A stretch of 64,000 nucleotides of DNA from DATEPR01 sp036273855 (GCA_036273855.1 DASUGU010000042.1:62001-126000), one strand, 5' to 3'. Counted from the first letter of the stretch, positions 1 to 9,271 are shown. Translations and numbers: made by a program. Notes: generated by a model not told the origin, from the sequence alone.

Positions 1-1055
1 TCGCGGACCAGCAGATCGTGGAGATCGCCAAGGCGCTGTCGTTCGACGCGCGGGTCCTGGTCATGGACGAGCCGACGGCCGCGCTCACCGGCAGCGAGGT
101 GGCCCGGCTGTTCGGTGTGGTCGGCGCGCTGCGCGAGCAGGGCGCGGCGATCCTGTTCATCTCGCACCGGCTGGAGGAGATCTTCCAGATCTGCCAGCGC
201 GTCACCACGCTGCGCGACGGCAGGTTGATCGCCACCGAGGCCGTCGCCGGCCTGACCCAGGACGACCTGGTGCGCCGGATGGTCGGCCGCACCCTCGACG
301 AGATGTATCCCAAGCAGGACACGGCGCCCGGCGATGTCGCCCTGTCGGTGCACCGGCTGACCAGGGAGGGCGTGTTCACCGACATCTCCTTCGACGTGCG
401 GCACGGCGAGATCGTCGGGCTCGCCGGACTCGTCGGCGCCGGCCGCAGCGAGGTGGCCAGGGCCGTGTTCGGCATCGACCGGTGGGACGCCGGCTCGGTC
501 ACCGTCGACGGTCGGAGCCTGCGGGCCGGGTCGCCGACCACCGCGATGGCCGCCGGGGTCGCGCTGGTCCCGGAGGACCGCAGGGCGCAGGGCCTGGTCA
601 TGAGCCTGTCGATCGAACGCAACATCGGCCTGGCCGGCCTGCGCACGCTGTCCCGGTTCGGCGTCATGCGGACCGGCGCGGAGCACGGCAGGGCCGCCGA
701 CTGGGCGATCCGGCTCCAGGTCAAGTTCGGCCGGCTCACCGATCTGGTGAGCACGCTGTCCGGCGGCAACCAGCAGAAGATCGTGCTGGCCAAGTGGCTG
801 GCCACCAAGCCGACCGTGCTGATCGTGGACGAACCCACCCGGGGCATCGACGTGGGCACCAAGGCCGAGGTACACCGACTGCTGTCCGGCCTGGCGGCGG
901 ACGGCATCGCGGTGCTGATGATCTCGTCGGACCTGCCGGAGATCCTCGGCATGGCCGACCGGGTGCTGGTCATGCGGGAGGGCAGGCTCACCGCCGAGGT
1001 CAGCCGCGCCGACGCCACCGAGGAGTCGATCATGGCGGCGGCGGTGGTCACATGA
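1..1055 (+). CDS. rhaT: Sugar ABC transporter ATP-binding protein, probably rhamnose (5' truncated by window edge)
   Basis: Energises import of a monosaccharide, here L-rhamnose judging from the catabolic genes downstream. The protein is the tandem-ATPase type (RbsA/XylG/RhaT). The first nucleotide-binding domain enters the window just before its Walker B (VLVMDEPTAAL). The second carries a Walker-A-like GLVGAGRSE, the signature LSGGNQQK and Walker B VLIVDEPTRGID. The reading frame is open to base 1, so the start and the first Walker A lie outside; the GTG at 18 is internal (the frame reads ADQQIVEIAKAL). The TGA at 1053-1055 overlaps an ATG at 1052 that opens the first unit of the 77-bp repeat. 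Sugar specificity is inferred from context, not from this sequence. Confidence 0.93.
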   Translation, partial: ADQQIVEIAKALSFDARVLVMDEPTAALTGSEVARLFGVVGALREQGAAILFISHRLEEIFQICQRVTTLRDGRLIATEAVAGLTQDDLVRRMVGRTLDEMYPKQDTAPGDVALSVHRLTREGVFTDISFDVRHGEIVGLAGLVGAGRSEVARAVFGIDRWDAGSVTVDGRSLRAGSPTTAMAAGVALVPEDRRAQGLVMSLSIERNIGLAGLRTLSRFGVMRTGAEHGRAADWAIRLQVKFGRLTDLVSTLSGGNQQKIVLAKWLATKPTVLIVDEPTRGIDVGTKAEVHRLLSGLAADGIAVLMISSDLPEILGMADRVLVMREGRLTAEVSRADATEESIMAAAVVT

Positions 1056-1205
1056 CCGAGCGTGCGAGGGCATCAGACGACACAGCCCCTTCGGTCGGGA
1101 CCGCGCCGAGCGCCAGCGAGGTGCGGACATGACCGAGCGTGCGAGGGCATCAGACAACACAGCCCCTTCGGTCGGGGCCGTGCCGAGCGCCAGCGAGGTG
1201 CGGAC
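1052..1205 (+). repeat. Two tandem 77-bp units between rhaT and rhaP, each carrying RBS, start and stop
   Basis: Copies lie at 1052-1128 and 1129-1205 and differ at only a few bases. Each begins ATGACCGAGCGTGCGAGGGC and ends GCGAGGTGCGGAC just before the next ATG. Each unit can be read as a 26-codon ORF (MTERARASD...SASEVRT) whose TGA overlaps the following ATG, giving a chain rhaT-TGA/ATG-unit1-TGA/ATG-unit2-TGA/ATG-rhaP. The end of each unit supplies a GAGG ribosome-binding site for the next start. The GAGCG...AGCGAG pattern resembles dispersed intergenic repeats of actinobacteria. Whether the mini-ORFs are translated as such is unknown. Confidence 0.85.
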
Positions 1206-2240
1206 ATGACCACGACGACGGCCGCCGAACCCGGCACGGTCCGGGAGGGCGGCGGGAAGAAGTTCGTCGACCTGGTGCTGCGCCTGCGCGAAGCGTCGCT
1301 GATCGGCGTGATCGTCGTGCTGGTCGTGGTGACCGAGATCGGCAACCCCCGGTTCCTGTCCACGCAGGGCGTCAAGGACCTCCTGCTGAACGCGACCATC
1401 CTGGTGCTCGTCGCGATCGGCGAGGCCGTCGTGGTGATCACCCGCAACGTGGACCTGTCGGTCGGTTCCATCCTGGGCATCTCGGCGTTCGCCTGCGGCG
1501 CCTACCTGAGTTCCGGCGGCAACCCGGTCGTGGCGGTGCTGATCGGGCTCGGCGTCGGCGGCGTGTTCGGTGTCCTCAACGGACTGCTGGTCAGCCTGGG
1601 CAGGGTGCCGGCACTGGTGGTCACCCTGGGCACGCTGTACATCATCCGCGGGGTGGACGCGATCTTCGTGGGGTCCCGCGAGACCACGGCGTCCGACCTG
1701 CCCGCGAGCTTCGTGTCGTTCGGCCACGACGGGCTCGGGCCGATCCCGTGGCTGGCCCTGCTGGCCGTCGCGGTGCTGGTCGTGGTCGGCTGGTTCCTGC
1801 GTGGTTACCGGTCCGGCCGGGAGTGCTACGCCCTGGGCTCCAACCCGGAGGCCGCGCGACTGGCCGGTGTGCCGGTGCGGCGCCGGATCATCGCCGCCTA
1901 CGTGCTGTGCGGGCTGCTCGCCGGGTTGGCCGGTGCGCTGTATCTCGCGCGGTTCGGCAACGTGGACAGCGGCACCGGCACCGGGTTCGAGCTGACCGTG
2001 GTGAGTGCCGTCGTGGTCGGCGGTGTCGCGTTCACCGGTGGTTCCGGGTCGGTCTACGGCGCCGCGCTCGGCGCGCTGCTGCTCACGTCGATCAACAGCA
2101 TGCTGCCGTCGCTGGGCGTCAGTTCGGTGTGGGAGCAGGCCATCGACGGTTTCCTGCTGCTGTTGGCGATCGCGGTCGACCGGGTGGTCGCGCTGCGGGT
2201 CGCCCGAACGCTGCGGAGGAGGAACGCCCGCCATGCCTAG
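1206..2240 (+). CDS. rhaP: Rhamnose ABC transporter permease 1 (AraH/RbsC family)
   Basis: Membrane-embedded half of the sugar importer; it pairs with the second permease and is powered by the upstream ATPase. The 344-residue protein has a polar N-terminus (about 30 residues) followed by about nine to ten hydrophobic segments. It also has the family motif around ITRNVDLSVGSILG, which matches the AraH/RbsC permease domain. ATG 1206 is preferred over in-frame codons further upstream because those lie within the 77-bp repeat, whose end provides GAGG eight bases ahead of this ATG. The stop overlaps the start of the next permease by 8 bp, indicating translational coupling. Confidence 0.93.
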   Translation: MTTTTAAEPGTVREGGGKKFVDLVLRLREASLIGVIVVLVVVTEIGNPRFLSTQGVKDLLLNATILVLVAIGEAVVVITRNVDLSVGSILGISAFACGAYLSSGGNPVVAVLIGLGVGGVFGVLNGLLVSLGRVPALVVTLGTLYIIRGVDAIFVGSRETTASDLPASFVSFGHDGLGPIPWLALLAVAVLVVVGWFLRGYRSGRECYALGSNPEAARLAGVPVRRRIIAAYVLCGLLAGLAGALYLARFGNVDSGTGTGFELTVVSAVVVGGVAFTGGSGSVYGAALGALLLTSINSMLPSLGVSSVWEQAIDGFLLLLAIAVDRVVALRVARTLRRRNARHA

Positions 2241-3249
2241 AACCCGGGACTGGCGCCGGTTCGTCCGCTGGGACACGGTGGCCGGCGCGCTGCTGGTCGT
2301 CGTGCTCGCCGTGTCACTGGGCTCGGTGGGCAGTTTCGGCAACGCGCTGAACATCTCGTTCCTGATCGGCAACACACTGCCGATCGCGGTGATCGCGCTG
2401 CCCATGTGCATGCTCGTGGTGGCGGGCGAGGTGGACCTGTCGGTCGGGTCGATGGTGGGCCTGTCCGGTGCGGTGATGGGCGCGCTGTGGAACGCGAACC
2501 TGCCCATCGACGACGTGATCGTCATCTGCTTGCTGGTCGGCCTGGCCGGCGGCCTGCTCAACGGCATCCTGGTCACCCGGCTGGGGCTGCCCTCACTCGC
2601 GGTCACCATCGGCACGCTGGCCGCGTTCCGCGGGGTCGCGCAGATCATCCTGGGCGCGAACGCGGTGACCAACTTCCCGCAGAACTACCTGGACTTCGGT
2701 TCCGGCCGGATCGCCGGCACACCCATCCCGTACGCGGCGATCCCGTACGTGGCGCTGCTGGCGATCGCCGTGCTGGTGCTGCACGCGACGCCGTACGGTC
2801 GGTCGCTGTTCGCGATCGGCGCCAACACCGAGGCGGCGTTCTTCGCCGGTGTCCGGGTGAAGCGGGCCAAGCTGTGGATGTTCGCGGCCACCGGCCTGGT
2901 GTCCGCGCTGACCGGGGTGTTCTGGGTGCTGCACTACGCCAGCGCCCGCTACGACAACGCCACCGGTCTGGAACTCGCGGTGATCGCCGCCGTCCTGCTC
3001 GGCGGGGTGGACTTCGACGGCGGTCGCGGCACCCTCGGCGGGGTGTTCGCCGGCGTGTTCCTGTTGGGCGCCCTGCAGAACGTGATGAGCCTGGTGAACG
3101 TCTCGGCCCAGGAGCAGACCGTGGTGACCGGCGCGCTGCTGGTCATCTCGGTGCTCGGTCCCCGGGTGGCCCGTGCCGTCGTCGCGGCCAGAGACAGACG
3201 CCGAGCCGACCCTCAGCAGTCGTTGTCAGCCTTCAGCGTCGAAAGGTAG
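2233..3249 (+). CDS. rhaQ: Rhamnose ABC transporter permease 2 (AraH/RbsC family)
   Basis: Second membrane subunit of the rhamnose importer, 338 residues, with the same multi-helix architecture as its neighbour and the parallel motif VAGEVDLSVGSMVG. ATG 2233 lies inside the 3' end of rhaP and has GGAGG just upstream (AACGCTGCGGAGGAGGAACG). Two non-identical permeases next to one ATPase is the arrangement described for the RhaSTPQ rhamnose transporter of rhizobia, and this is the main reason for calling the system rhamnose-specific along with the catabolic genes. No defects seen. Confidence 0.92.
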   Translation: MPRTRDWRRFVRWDTVAGALLVVVLAVSLGSVGSFGNALNISFLIGNTLPIAVIALPMCMLVVAGEVDLSVGSMVGLSGAVMGALWNANLPIDDVIVICLLVGLAGGLLNGILVTRLGLPSLAVTIGTLAAFRGVAQIILGANAVTNFPQNYLDFGSGRIAGTPIPYAAIPYVALLAIAVLVLHATPYGRSLFAIGANTEAAFFAGVRVKRAKLWMFAATGLVSALTGVFWVLHYASARYDNATGLELAVIAAVLLGGVDFDGGRGTLGGVFAGVFLLGALQNVMSLVNVSAQEQTVVTGALLVISVLGPRVARAVVAARDRRRADPQQSLSAFSVER

Positions 3250-3253
3250 TGAC

Positions 3254-4333
3254 ATGTCCCCATCCAGCAGGCTCGCCGTCCTGGCCGCCATGGCCGCGGT
3301 GGCGATCGGCGTCGCCGCGTGCGGTGGCGCAACGCAGAGCCAGACCGAGCAGTCGGCGGCCAGCGGCGGCAACGTCGCCACGGGCGCCGCCAACCCCAAC
3401 GCGACGGCCAAATCCGGCCTGACGGTCGCGTTCCTGCCCAAACAGGTGAACAACCCCTACTTCACGGTGGCCGACACCGGCGGCAAGCAGGCACTGCAGA
3501 CGCTGGGCGACAAGTACCGCGAGGTCGGCACCAGCACCGCCACCGACACGGCCGGCCAGGTGTCCTATGTGAACAGCCTGACCCAGCAGAAGGTGAGCGC
3601 CATCGCCCTGTCGGCCCAGGACCCCGGCGCGCCGTGCACGGCCTTGAAGACCGCGATGTCCGCCGGCATCAAGGTGGTCACCTACGACTCGGACACCAAC
3701 CCGGACTGCCGACAGATCTTCGTCTCCCAGGCCAGCAACGAGGCCATCGGCCGGTCCGAGGTGGACATTCTGGGCAAGCAGCTCAACGGCACCGGTGACA
3801 TCGCGATCCTGTCGGCCGCACAGACCGCGACCAACCAGAACGCGTGGATCGGGTTCATGCGCAATGAACTGGCGAAGCCGCAGTTCAAGAACCTGCACCT
3901 GGTGAAGATCGCCTACGGCAACGACGACGCCCAGACGTCGTTCCAGCAGACCCAGGGCCTGCTCCAGCAGTTCCCGAACCTGAAGGGCATCATCTCCCCC
4001 ACCACGGTCGGCATCAAGGCGGCCGCCCAGTACTTGGACGGTTCGCAGTACAAGGGCAAGGTCGCGCTGACCGGCCTGGGCACGCCCAACGACATGCGCC
4101 AGTACGTCAAGGACGGCACGGTCAAGCAGTTCGAGCTGTGGGACCCGGCGAAGCTGGGCGCCCTGGCCGCCTATACGGCCAGCGCGCTGGCGTCCGGCCA
4201 GATCAACGGCACGCAGGGCCAGTCGTTCAAGGCCGGCTCGCTGGGTTCGTTCACCGTCGGCGCACAGGGCGTCGTCACCCTCGGCCCGCCGCAGGTGTTC
4301 GACTCGACCAACATCGACAAGTTCAACTTCTGA
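3254..4333 (+). CDS. rhaS: Rhamnose-binding lipoprotein of the ABC importer
   Basis: Extracytoplasmic periplasmic-binding-protein-type receptor (Peripla_BP_4/RbsB superfamily) that delivers sugar to the permeases. The 359-residue precursor starts MSPSSRLAVLAAMA, has a hydrophobic signal segment and a lipobox VAAC with the lipidated cysteine at residue 23, followed by a low-complexity linker. The mature part has the family's opening beta strand LTVAFLPKQVNNPYF and the hinge-type region TYDSDTNPDC. The GAAAGGTAGTGAC just upstream places a ribosome site in the end of rhaQ, five bases away. It forms one operon with the flanking genes. Confidence 0.93.
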   Translation: MSPSSRLAVLAAMAAVAIGVAACGGATQSQTEQSAASGGNVATGAANPNATAKSGLTVAFLPKQVNNPYFTVADTGGKQALQTLGDKYREVGTSTATDTAGQVSYVNSLTQQKVSAIALSAQDPGAPCTALKTAMSAGIKVVTYDSDTNPDCRQIFVSQASNEAIGRSEVDILGKQLNGTGDIAILSAAQTATNQNAWIGFMRNELAKPQFKNLHLVKIAYGNDDAQTSFQQTQGLLQQFPNLKGIISPTTVGIKAAAQYLDGSQYKGKVALTGLGTPNDMRQYVKDGTVKQFELWDPAKLGALAAYTASALASGQINGTQGQSFKAGSLGSFTVGAQGVVTLGPPQVFDSTNIDKFNF

Positions 4334-4650
4334 TGCACAGAGTGTGCTTCCTGCTGCGGGTGCGGCCCGATCTCGCGGACGAGTACGTCCGACGGCACAC
4401 GGACGTGTGGCCGGAGATGCGGGCCGCGCTCGCGGCGGCCGGGTGGCACAACTACTCGCTGTTCGCGGCGGGCGACGGCGTGATCGTCGGCTACCTGGAG
4501 ACCGAGGACTTCGACGCGGCGCTGGCCGCCATGGAGCGGACCGAGGTGAACGCCCGCTGGCAGGCCGAGATGGCACCGTTCTTCGTGGGCATCCGCGGCC
4601 GGCCGGACGAGAACATGACGCCGCTGCCGGAGATCTTCCACCTGGATTGA
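4333..4650 (+). CDS. rhaM: L-rhamnose mutarotase
   Basis: Interconverts the alpha and beta anomers of L-rhamnose so that the isomerase receives its substrate. The 105-residue protein has the usual size and motifs of the RhaM/RhaU family: an N-terminal HRVCFLLRVRPD strand, the HTDVWPEM motif with the conserved histidine and tryptophan, GWHNYSLF in the middle and a C-terminal PLPEIFHLD tail. The start codon ATG overlaps the preceding TGA by one base (TGATG), so it is translationally coupled to the binding protein. It is a dimeric ferredoxin-like alpha/beta-barrel fold in known members. Confidence 0.93.
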   Translation: MHRVCFLLRVRPDLADEYVRRHTDVWPEMRAALAAAGWHNYSLFAAGDGVIVGYLETEDFDAALAAMERTEVNARWQAEMAPFFVGIRGRPDENMTPLPEIFHLD

Positions 4651-4666
4651 ACGATTGGACACACCC

Positions 4667-5836
4667 GTGACGAACAACCTCTCCGCGGTGCAGGCCGCGC
4701 TCCGGGCCCAGTGGATCGAGACACCATCCTGGGCCTACGGCAACTCGGGCACCCGGTTCAAGGTGTTCGCCCAGCAGGGTGTGCCGAGGACACCGTTCGA
4801 GAAGGTCGCCGACGCGGCGCAGGTGCACGCGTTCACCGGCGTCGCGCCGTCGGTGGCGCTGCACATCCCGTGGGACCGGGTGGAGGACTACCGCGAGTTG
4901 CGCGAGCACGCCGAGTCGGTGGGGGTGCGGCTGGGCACGATCAACGCCAACGTGTTCCAGGACGACGACTACAAGCTGGGCAGCATCACCAACCCCGACC
5001 CGGGTGTGCGCCGCAAGGCGATCGACCACCTGTTGCAGTGCGTGGACGTCATGGACGCCACCGGGTCGCGGGATCTCAAGCTGTGGTTCGCCGACGGCAC
5101 CAACTACCCCGGCCAGGACGACATCACCGCCCGGCAGGACCGGCTGGCCGACGCCCTGGCCGAGGTGTACGCCCGGCTGGGCACCGACCAGCGGATGTTG
5201 TTGGAGTACAAGCTGTTCGAGCCCGCCTTCTACATGACGGACGTGCCGGACTGGGGCACCTCGTACGCGCACTGCGTGACCACCGGCGAGCGGGCCGTGG
5301 TGTGCGTGGACACCGGGCACCACGCGCCGGGCACCAACATCGAGTTCATCGTGGCGTTCCTGCTGCGGGTCGGCCGGCTGGGCGCGTTCGACTTCAACTC
5401 CCGGTTCTATGCCGACGACGACCTGATGGCCGGCGCGGCCGACCCGTTCCAACTGTTCCGGATCATGCACGAGGTGGTGAAGGCGGGCGGGCTGTCGCGG
5501 GACTCCGGGATCGCCTTCATGCTGGACGAGTGCCACAACATCGAACCGAAGATCCCCGGCCAGATCCGGTCGGTGATGAACGTGCAGGAGGCCACGGCGA
5601 AGGCGCTGCTGGTGGACGGCGACGCGCTGCGGGCCGCCCAGCACGCGGGCGACGTGCTGGGGGCGAACGCGGTGCTGATGGACGCCTACAACACCGACAT
5701 GCGGCCGCTACTGGCCGAGGTACGCACCGAGCTGGGGCTGGACCCCGATCCGATGGCGGCCTACGCCCGTTCCGGCTACGCCGAGCGGATCGTGGCCGAG
5801 CGGGTCGGTGGGCAGCAGGCCGGATGGGGAGCCTGA
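4667..5836 (+). CDS. rhaI: L-rhamnose isomerase (Pseudomonas stutzeri type)
   Basis: Converts L-rhamnose to L-rhamnulose; a TIM-barrel, metal-dependent ketol isomerase of the RhaI type rather than the enterobacterial RhaA type. The 389-residue protein contains the expected metal and substrate regions: LLEYKLFEPAFY, VCVDTGHHAPGTNIEF and DFNSRFYADDDL. I chose GTG 4667 (TNNLSAVQAAL); a TTG at 4655 in the same frame would add four residues, and neither has a strong ribosome-binding site. It follows the mutarotase by 16 bases and stops one base before the aldolase start, fitting a single operon. Confidence 0.93.
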   Translation: MTNNLSAVQAALRAQWIETPSWAYGNSGTRFKVFAQQGVPRTPFEKVADAAQVHAFTGVAPSVALHIPWDRVEDYRELREHAESVGVRLGTINANVFQDDDYKLGSITNPDPGVRRKAIDHLLQCVDVMDATGSRDLKLWFADGTNYPGQDDITARQDRLADALAEVYARLGTDQRMLLEYKLFEPAFYMTDVPDWGTSYAHCVTTGERAVVCVDTGHHAPGTNIEFIVAFLLRVGRLGAFDFNSRFYADDDLMAGAADPFQLFRIMHEVVKAGGLSRDSGIAFMLDECHNIEPKIPGQIRSVMNVQEATAKALLVDGDALRAAQHAGDVLGANAVLMDAYNTDMRPLLAEVRTELGLDPDPMAAYARSGYAERIVAERVGGQQAGWGA

Positions 5837-5837
5837 C

Positions 5838-7880
5838 GTGAGTGCCGGCAACGAAGCACTGGACGATCTGCTGGAGCGCTCGCACCGGTTGGGCGCCGAT
5901 CCCAGCAACACCAACTACGCCGGTGGCAACACGTCGGCGAAGGCGATGGCGGTCGACCCGGTCACCGCCGAGCCGGTGGAGTTGATGTGGGTCAAGGGTT
6001 CCGGCGGCGACCTGGGCACGCTCACGTCGAGCAGCCTGGCAGTGCTGCGGCTGGACCGGCTGCGGGCGCTCACCGGGGTGTACCGGGGGGTGGAGTTCGA
6101 GGACGAGATGGTGGCCGCGTTCGACTACTGCCTGCACGGCAAGGGCGGCGCGGCACCGTCGATCGACACGGCGATGCACGGGCTGGTGGACGCGCCGCAC
6201 GTGGACCACCTGCACCCGGACGCCGGGATCGCGCTGGCCACCGCGGCCGACGGGCCCGCGCTGACCAAGGGGTGCTTCGGCGACCGCGTGGTGTGGGTGC
6301 CGTGGCGGCGGCCGGGTTTCCAGCTCGGCCTGGACATCGCGGCCGTCCACCGGGAGCATCCCGAGGCGATCGGCTGTGTCCTCGGTGGCCACGGCATCAC
6401 CGCATGGGGCCTGGACAGCGCGGAGTGCGAGGCGCACTCACTGGAGATCATCCATACCGCGCAACGATTCCTGGATCAGCGTGGCGCTGCCGAGCCGTTC
6501 GGTGCCCGGATCGCGGCCAACGAGCCGCTGCCGGCAGCGGAGCGCCTGCGCCGGGCGGCCGAGCTGGCGCCGGTGCTGCGCGGCCTGGCGTCCACCGACC
6601 GCCGGCAGGTCGGCCACTTCACCGATCGGATGGAGGTGCTGGACTTCCTGGCCGGCGAGAAGCACGCGGCGCTGGCCACGTTGGGCACGTCGTGCCCCGA
6701 TCATTTCCTGCGCACCAAGGTCCGGCCGCTGCTGCTGGACCTGCCGCCGACCGCGCCGCCGGCCGACGTGATCGCCCGGCTCGGTGAGCTGCACGAGGCG
6801 TACCGGGCGGACTACCGCGCCTACTACGAGCGGCACGCCACGCCGGACAGCCCACCGATGCGGGGCACCGATCCGGCGATCGTGCTGGTGCCCGGCGTGG
6901 GCATGTTCAGCTTCGGCATGAACAAGCAGACCGCCAGGGTGGCGGGCGAGTTCTACGTCAACGCGATCAACGTGATGCGCGGCGCCGAGTCGGTGTCCAC
7001 GTACGCGCCGATCGACGAGGCGGAGAAGTTCCGGATCGAGTACTGGGCCCTGGAGGAGGCCAAGCTGGCCCGGCTGCCGGCGCCGAAACCGCTGGCCACG
7101 CGCGTCGCGCTGGTCACCGGCGCCGGTTCGGGCATCGGGCGGGCGATCGCGCACCGGCTGGCCGCCGAGGGCGCGTGTGTCGTGGTGGCGGACGTGAACG
7201 CGGCCTCGGCCGCCTCAGTCGCCGGTGAACTGGACAACGCCGACGTCGCCGTGCCGGTGACCGTGGACGTGACCGACGAGGACGGCGTCGCCGAGGCGGT
7301 GCGGGCGGCGTGCCTGGCGTTCGGCGGGGTGGACCTGGTGGTGAACAACGCCGGCCTGTCCATCTCCAAGCCGCTGCTGGAGACCACGGCCAGGGACTGG
7401 GATCTACAGCACGACGTGATGGCACGCGGTTCGTTCCTGGTGGCGCGGGAGGCGGCGCGGGCCATGGTCGCGCAGGGCATGGGTGGCGACATCGTCTACG
7501 TGGTCAGCAAGAACTCGGTGTTCGCCGGCCCGAACAACGTGGCGTACGGCGCCACCAAGGCCGACCAGGCCCACCAGGTGCGGCTGCTGGCCGCCGAGCT
7601 CGGCGCGCACGGCATCCGGGTCAACGGGGTGAACCCGGACGGCGTGGTGCGCGGCTCGGGGATCTTCGCCGGCGGCTGGGGTGCGCAGCGGGCGGCGGTG
7701 TACGGGGTGCCGGAGCCGGAGCTGGGCGCGTTCTACGCCAAGCGGACCCTGCTGGGCCAGGAGGTGCTGCCCGAGCACGTGGCGAACGCGGTGTTCGCGC
7801 TGACGTCGGGCGATCTCGGCCGGACGACGGGGTTGCACGTGCCGGTGGACGCGGGGGTCGCCGCCGCGTTCCTGCGCTGA
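5838..7880 (+). CDS. rhaD: Bifunctional rhamnulose-1-phosphate aldolase / short-chain dehydrogenase
   Basis: Cleaves L-rhamnulose 1-phosphate to dihydroxyacetone phosphate and L-lactaldehyde, and in the same 680-residue protein oxidises lactaldehyde. Residues from the N-terminus to about 400 form a class II aldolase/adducin domain (NYAGGNTSAK, HVDHLHPDA, metal histidines). After about residue 415 there is an SDR domain with the dinucleotide motif VTGAGSGIGRA and active-site YGATK. This fusion is the RhaEW arrangement known from Bacillus and actinobacteria. Start GTG 5838 directly follows the rhaI stop; an in-frame ATG at 5808 lies inside rhaI and is less likely. The TGA overlaps the kinase ATG. 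Confidence 0.93.
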   Translation: MSAGNEALDDLLERSHRLGADPSNTNYAGGNTSAKAMAVDPVTAEPVELMWVKGSGGDLGTLTSSSLAVLRLDRLRALTGVYRGVEFEDEMVAAFDYCLHGKGGAAPSIDTAMHGLVDAPHVDHLHPDAGIALATAADGPALTKGCFGDRVVWVPWRRPGFQLGLDIAAVHREHPEAIGCVLGGHGITAWGLDSAECEAHSLEIIHTAQRFLDQRGAAEPFGARIAANEPLPAAERLRRAAELAPVLRGLASTDRRQVGHFTDRMEVLDFLAGEKHAALATLGTSCPDHFLRTKVRPLLLDLPPTAPPADVIARLGELHEAYRADYRAYYERHATPDSPPMRGTDPAIVLVPGVGMFSFGMNKQTARVAGEFYVNAINVMRGAESVSTYAPIDEAEKFRIEYWALEEAKLARLPAPKPLATRVALVTGAGSGIGRAIAHRLAAEGACVVVADVNAASAASVAGELDNADVAVPVTVDVTDEDGVAEAVRAACLAFGGVDLVVNNAGLSISKPLLETTARDWDLQHDVMARGSFLVAREAARAMVAQGMGGDIVYVVSKNSVFAGPNNVAYGATKADQAHQVRLLAAELGAHGIRVNGVNPDGVVRGSGIFAGGWGAQRAAVYGVPEPELGAFYAKRTLLGQEVLPEHVANAVFALTSGDLGRTTGLHVPVDAGVAAAFLR

Positions 7881-9271
7881 TGGTCGCGGTCGTCCCGGTC
7901 GACCTGGGGGCGTCCAGCGGTCGCGTGATGCTGGCCCAGGTCGAGCGGGATCGGCTGGACCTGCGGGAGGTGCACCGGTTCGCCAACCGGCCGGTCCGGG
8001 TGCGGGAGACCCTGCACTGGGACATTCTGGCGCTCTACCAGGGGATTCTGGACGGTCTGCGGGCCGTCGCCGACGTGGCGAGTGTCGGCATCGACTCGTG
8101 GGCCGTGGACTACGGACTGCTCGACGCGTCCGGGCGACTGCTGGGCAACCCGGTGCACTACCGGGACTCCCGCACCACCGGCGTCGCCGAGCGGCTGCCC
8201 GTGGAGCAGCTGTATTCGGTCACCGGCATCCGGACGATGCCGATCACCACGCTGTGCCAGCTCGTCGCGGCGGGACCGGACCTGGCGGCGGCCGACGAGC
8301 TGTTGCTGGTCCCCGACCTGATCTCGTACTGGCTGACGGGTGTGCGGGGCACCGAGATCACCAACGCGTCCACCACCGGGCTGCTCGCCGCGACCGGCGG
8401 CTGGGCGCTCGACCTGATGCGGACGCTGGACATTCCGACTCACCTGTTCGGCTCGCTGCGCTCTCCCGGCGACCCGGCCGGGGTGCTGGACGTCGACACC
8501 GGGCTCGGTCCGGTGCCGGTGACCACGGTGGGGTCGCACGACACGGCGTCCGCCGTGTTCGCCGTGCCGGCCGTCGGCGACCGGTTCGCCTACATCTCCA
8601 GCGGCACGTGGTCACTGGTCGGACTGGAACTGCCGGCGCCGATCCTGTCCTCGGCCGGTCGGGTGGCCGGTTTCACCAACGAGGCCGGTGTCGACGGGAC
8701 GGTCCGCTACCTGCGCAACGTGATGGGGTTGTGGCTGCTCCAGGAGTCGATGCGGACCTGGGTCGATGTGGATCTCGCCGGATTGCTGCGTTCCGCGGCC
8801 GAGCTGCCGGCGCTGCGGTCGGTGGTGCGGGTGGACGACGAGGTGTACCTGCCGCCGGGCGACATGCCGACCAGGATCGCCGACGAGTGCCGGCGCACCG
8901 GCCAACCCGTGCCGGTGACACCGGCCGAGGTGACCCGGTGCGTGCTGGACAGCCTGGCGCTGGCCTACCGGTCGGCGGTCGAACAGGCGCAGCGGCTGGC
9001 CGACCGATCGGTGGACGTGGTGCACGTGGTGGGCGGCGGCGCCCGCAACGGTCTGCTGTGCCAGCTCACCGCGGACGCGTGCGGTCTGCCGGTGGTCGCC
9101 GGCCCCACCGAGGCGGCCGCACTGGGCAACGCCCTGGTCCAGGCCCGCGCGGTGGGCGCGGCACCGGCCGATCACCGCGCCCTGATCCGCACCACCCAGC
9201 GGCTACGCCACTACCTGCCCACCGGTGACGCCGCCGTCTGGCAGGCGGCGTCGAACCGGTTAGGACAGTAG
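7880..9271 (+). CDS. rhaB: Rhamnulokinase
   Basis: Phosphorylates L-rhamnulose at C1, the step before the aldolase. The 463-residue protein belongs to the FGGY carbohydrate-kinase family: N-terminal phosphate loop VPVDLGASSGR, substrate region GIDSWAVDYGLLD, and the C-terminal ATP-domain motif HVVGGGARNGLLCQLTAD. Its ATG is the overlap TGATG with the aldolase gene, and it is the last gene of the rhamnose operon. A 9-bp inverted repeat (9227-9235 with 9244-9252) lies in the last codons but has no U tract, so I do not call it a terminator. Confidence 0.94.
   Translation: MVAVVPVDLGASSGRVMLAQVERDRLDLREVHRFANRPVRVRETLHWDILALYQGILDGLRAVADVASVGIDSWAVDYGLLDASGRLLGNPVHYRDSRTTGVAERLPVEQLYSVTGIRTMPITTLCQLVAAGPDLAAADELLLVPDLISYWLTGVRGTEITNASTTGLLAATGGWALDLMRTLDIPTHLFGSLRSPGDPAGVLDVDTGLGPVPVTTVGSHDTASAVFAVPAVGDRFAYISSGTWSLVGLELPAPILSSAGRVAGFTNEAGVDGTVRYLRNVMGLWLLQESMRTWVDVDLAGLLRSAAELPALRSVVRVDDEVYLPPGDMPTRIADECRRTGQPVPVTPAEVTRCVLDSLALAYRSAVEQAQRLADRSVDVVHVVGGGARNGLLCQLTADACGLPVVAGPTEAAALGNALVQARAVGAAPADHRALIRTTQRLRHYLPTGDAAVWQAASNRLGQ

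Noticed and set aside
1062..2240. N-terminally extended rhaP start at 1062
   Set aside because: The extra 48 residues are translated from the 77-bp repeats in another frame; ATG 1206 has its own ribosome site and the family N-terminus.
3233..5644. 803-residue open frame on the minus strand over rhaS-rhaI
   Set aside because: Shadow of the rhamnose genes, which have full family motifs on the + strand.
9227..9252. Inverted repeat as terminator of the rhamnose operon
   Set aside because: It lies inside the last codons of the kinase gene and has no U tract.
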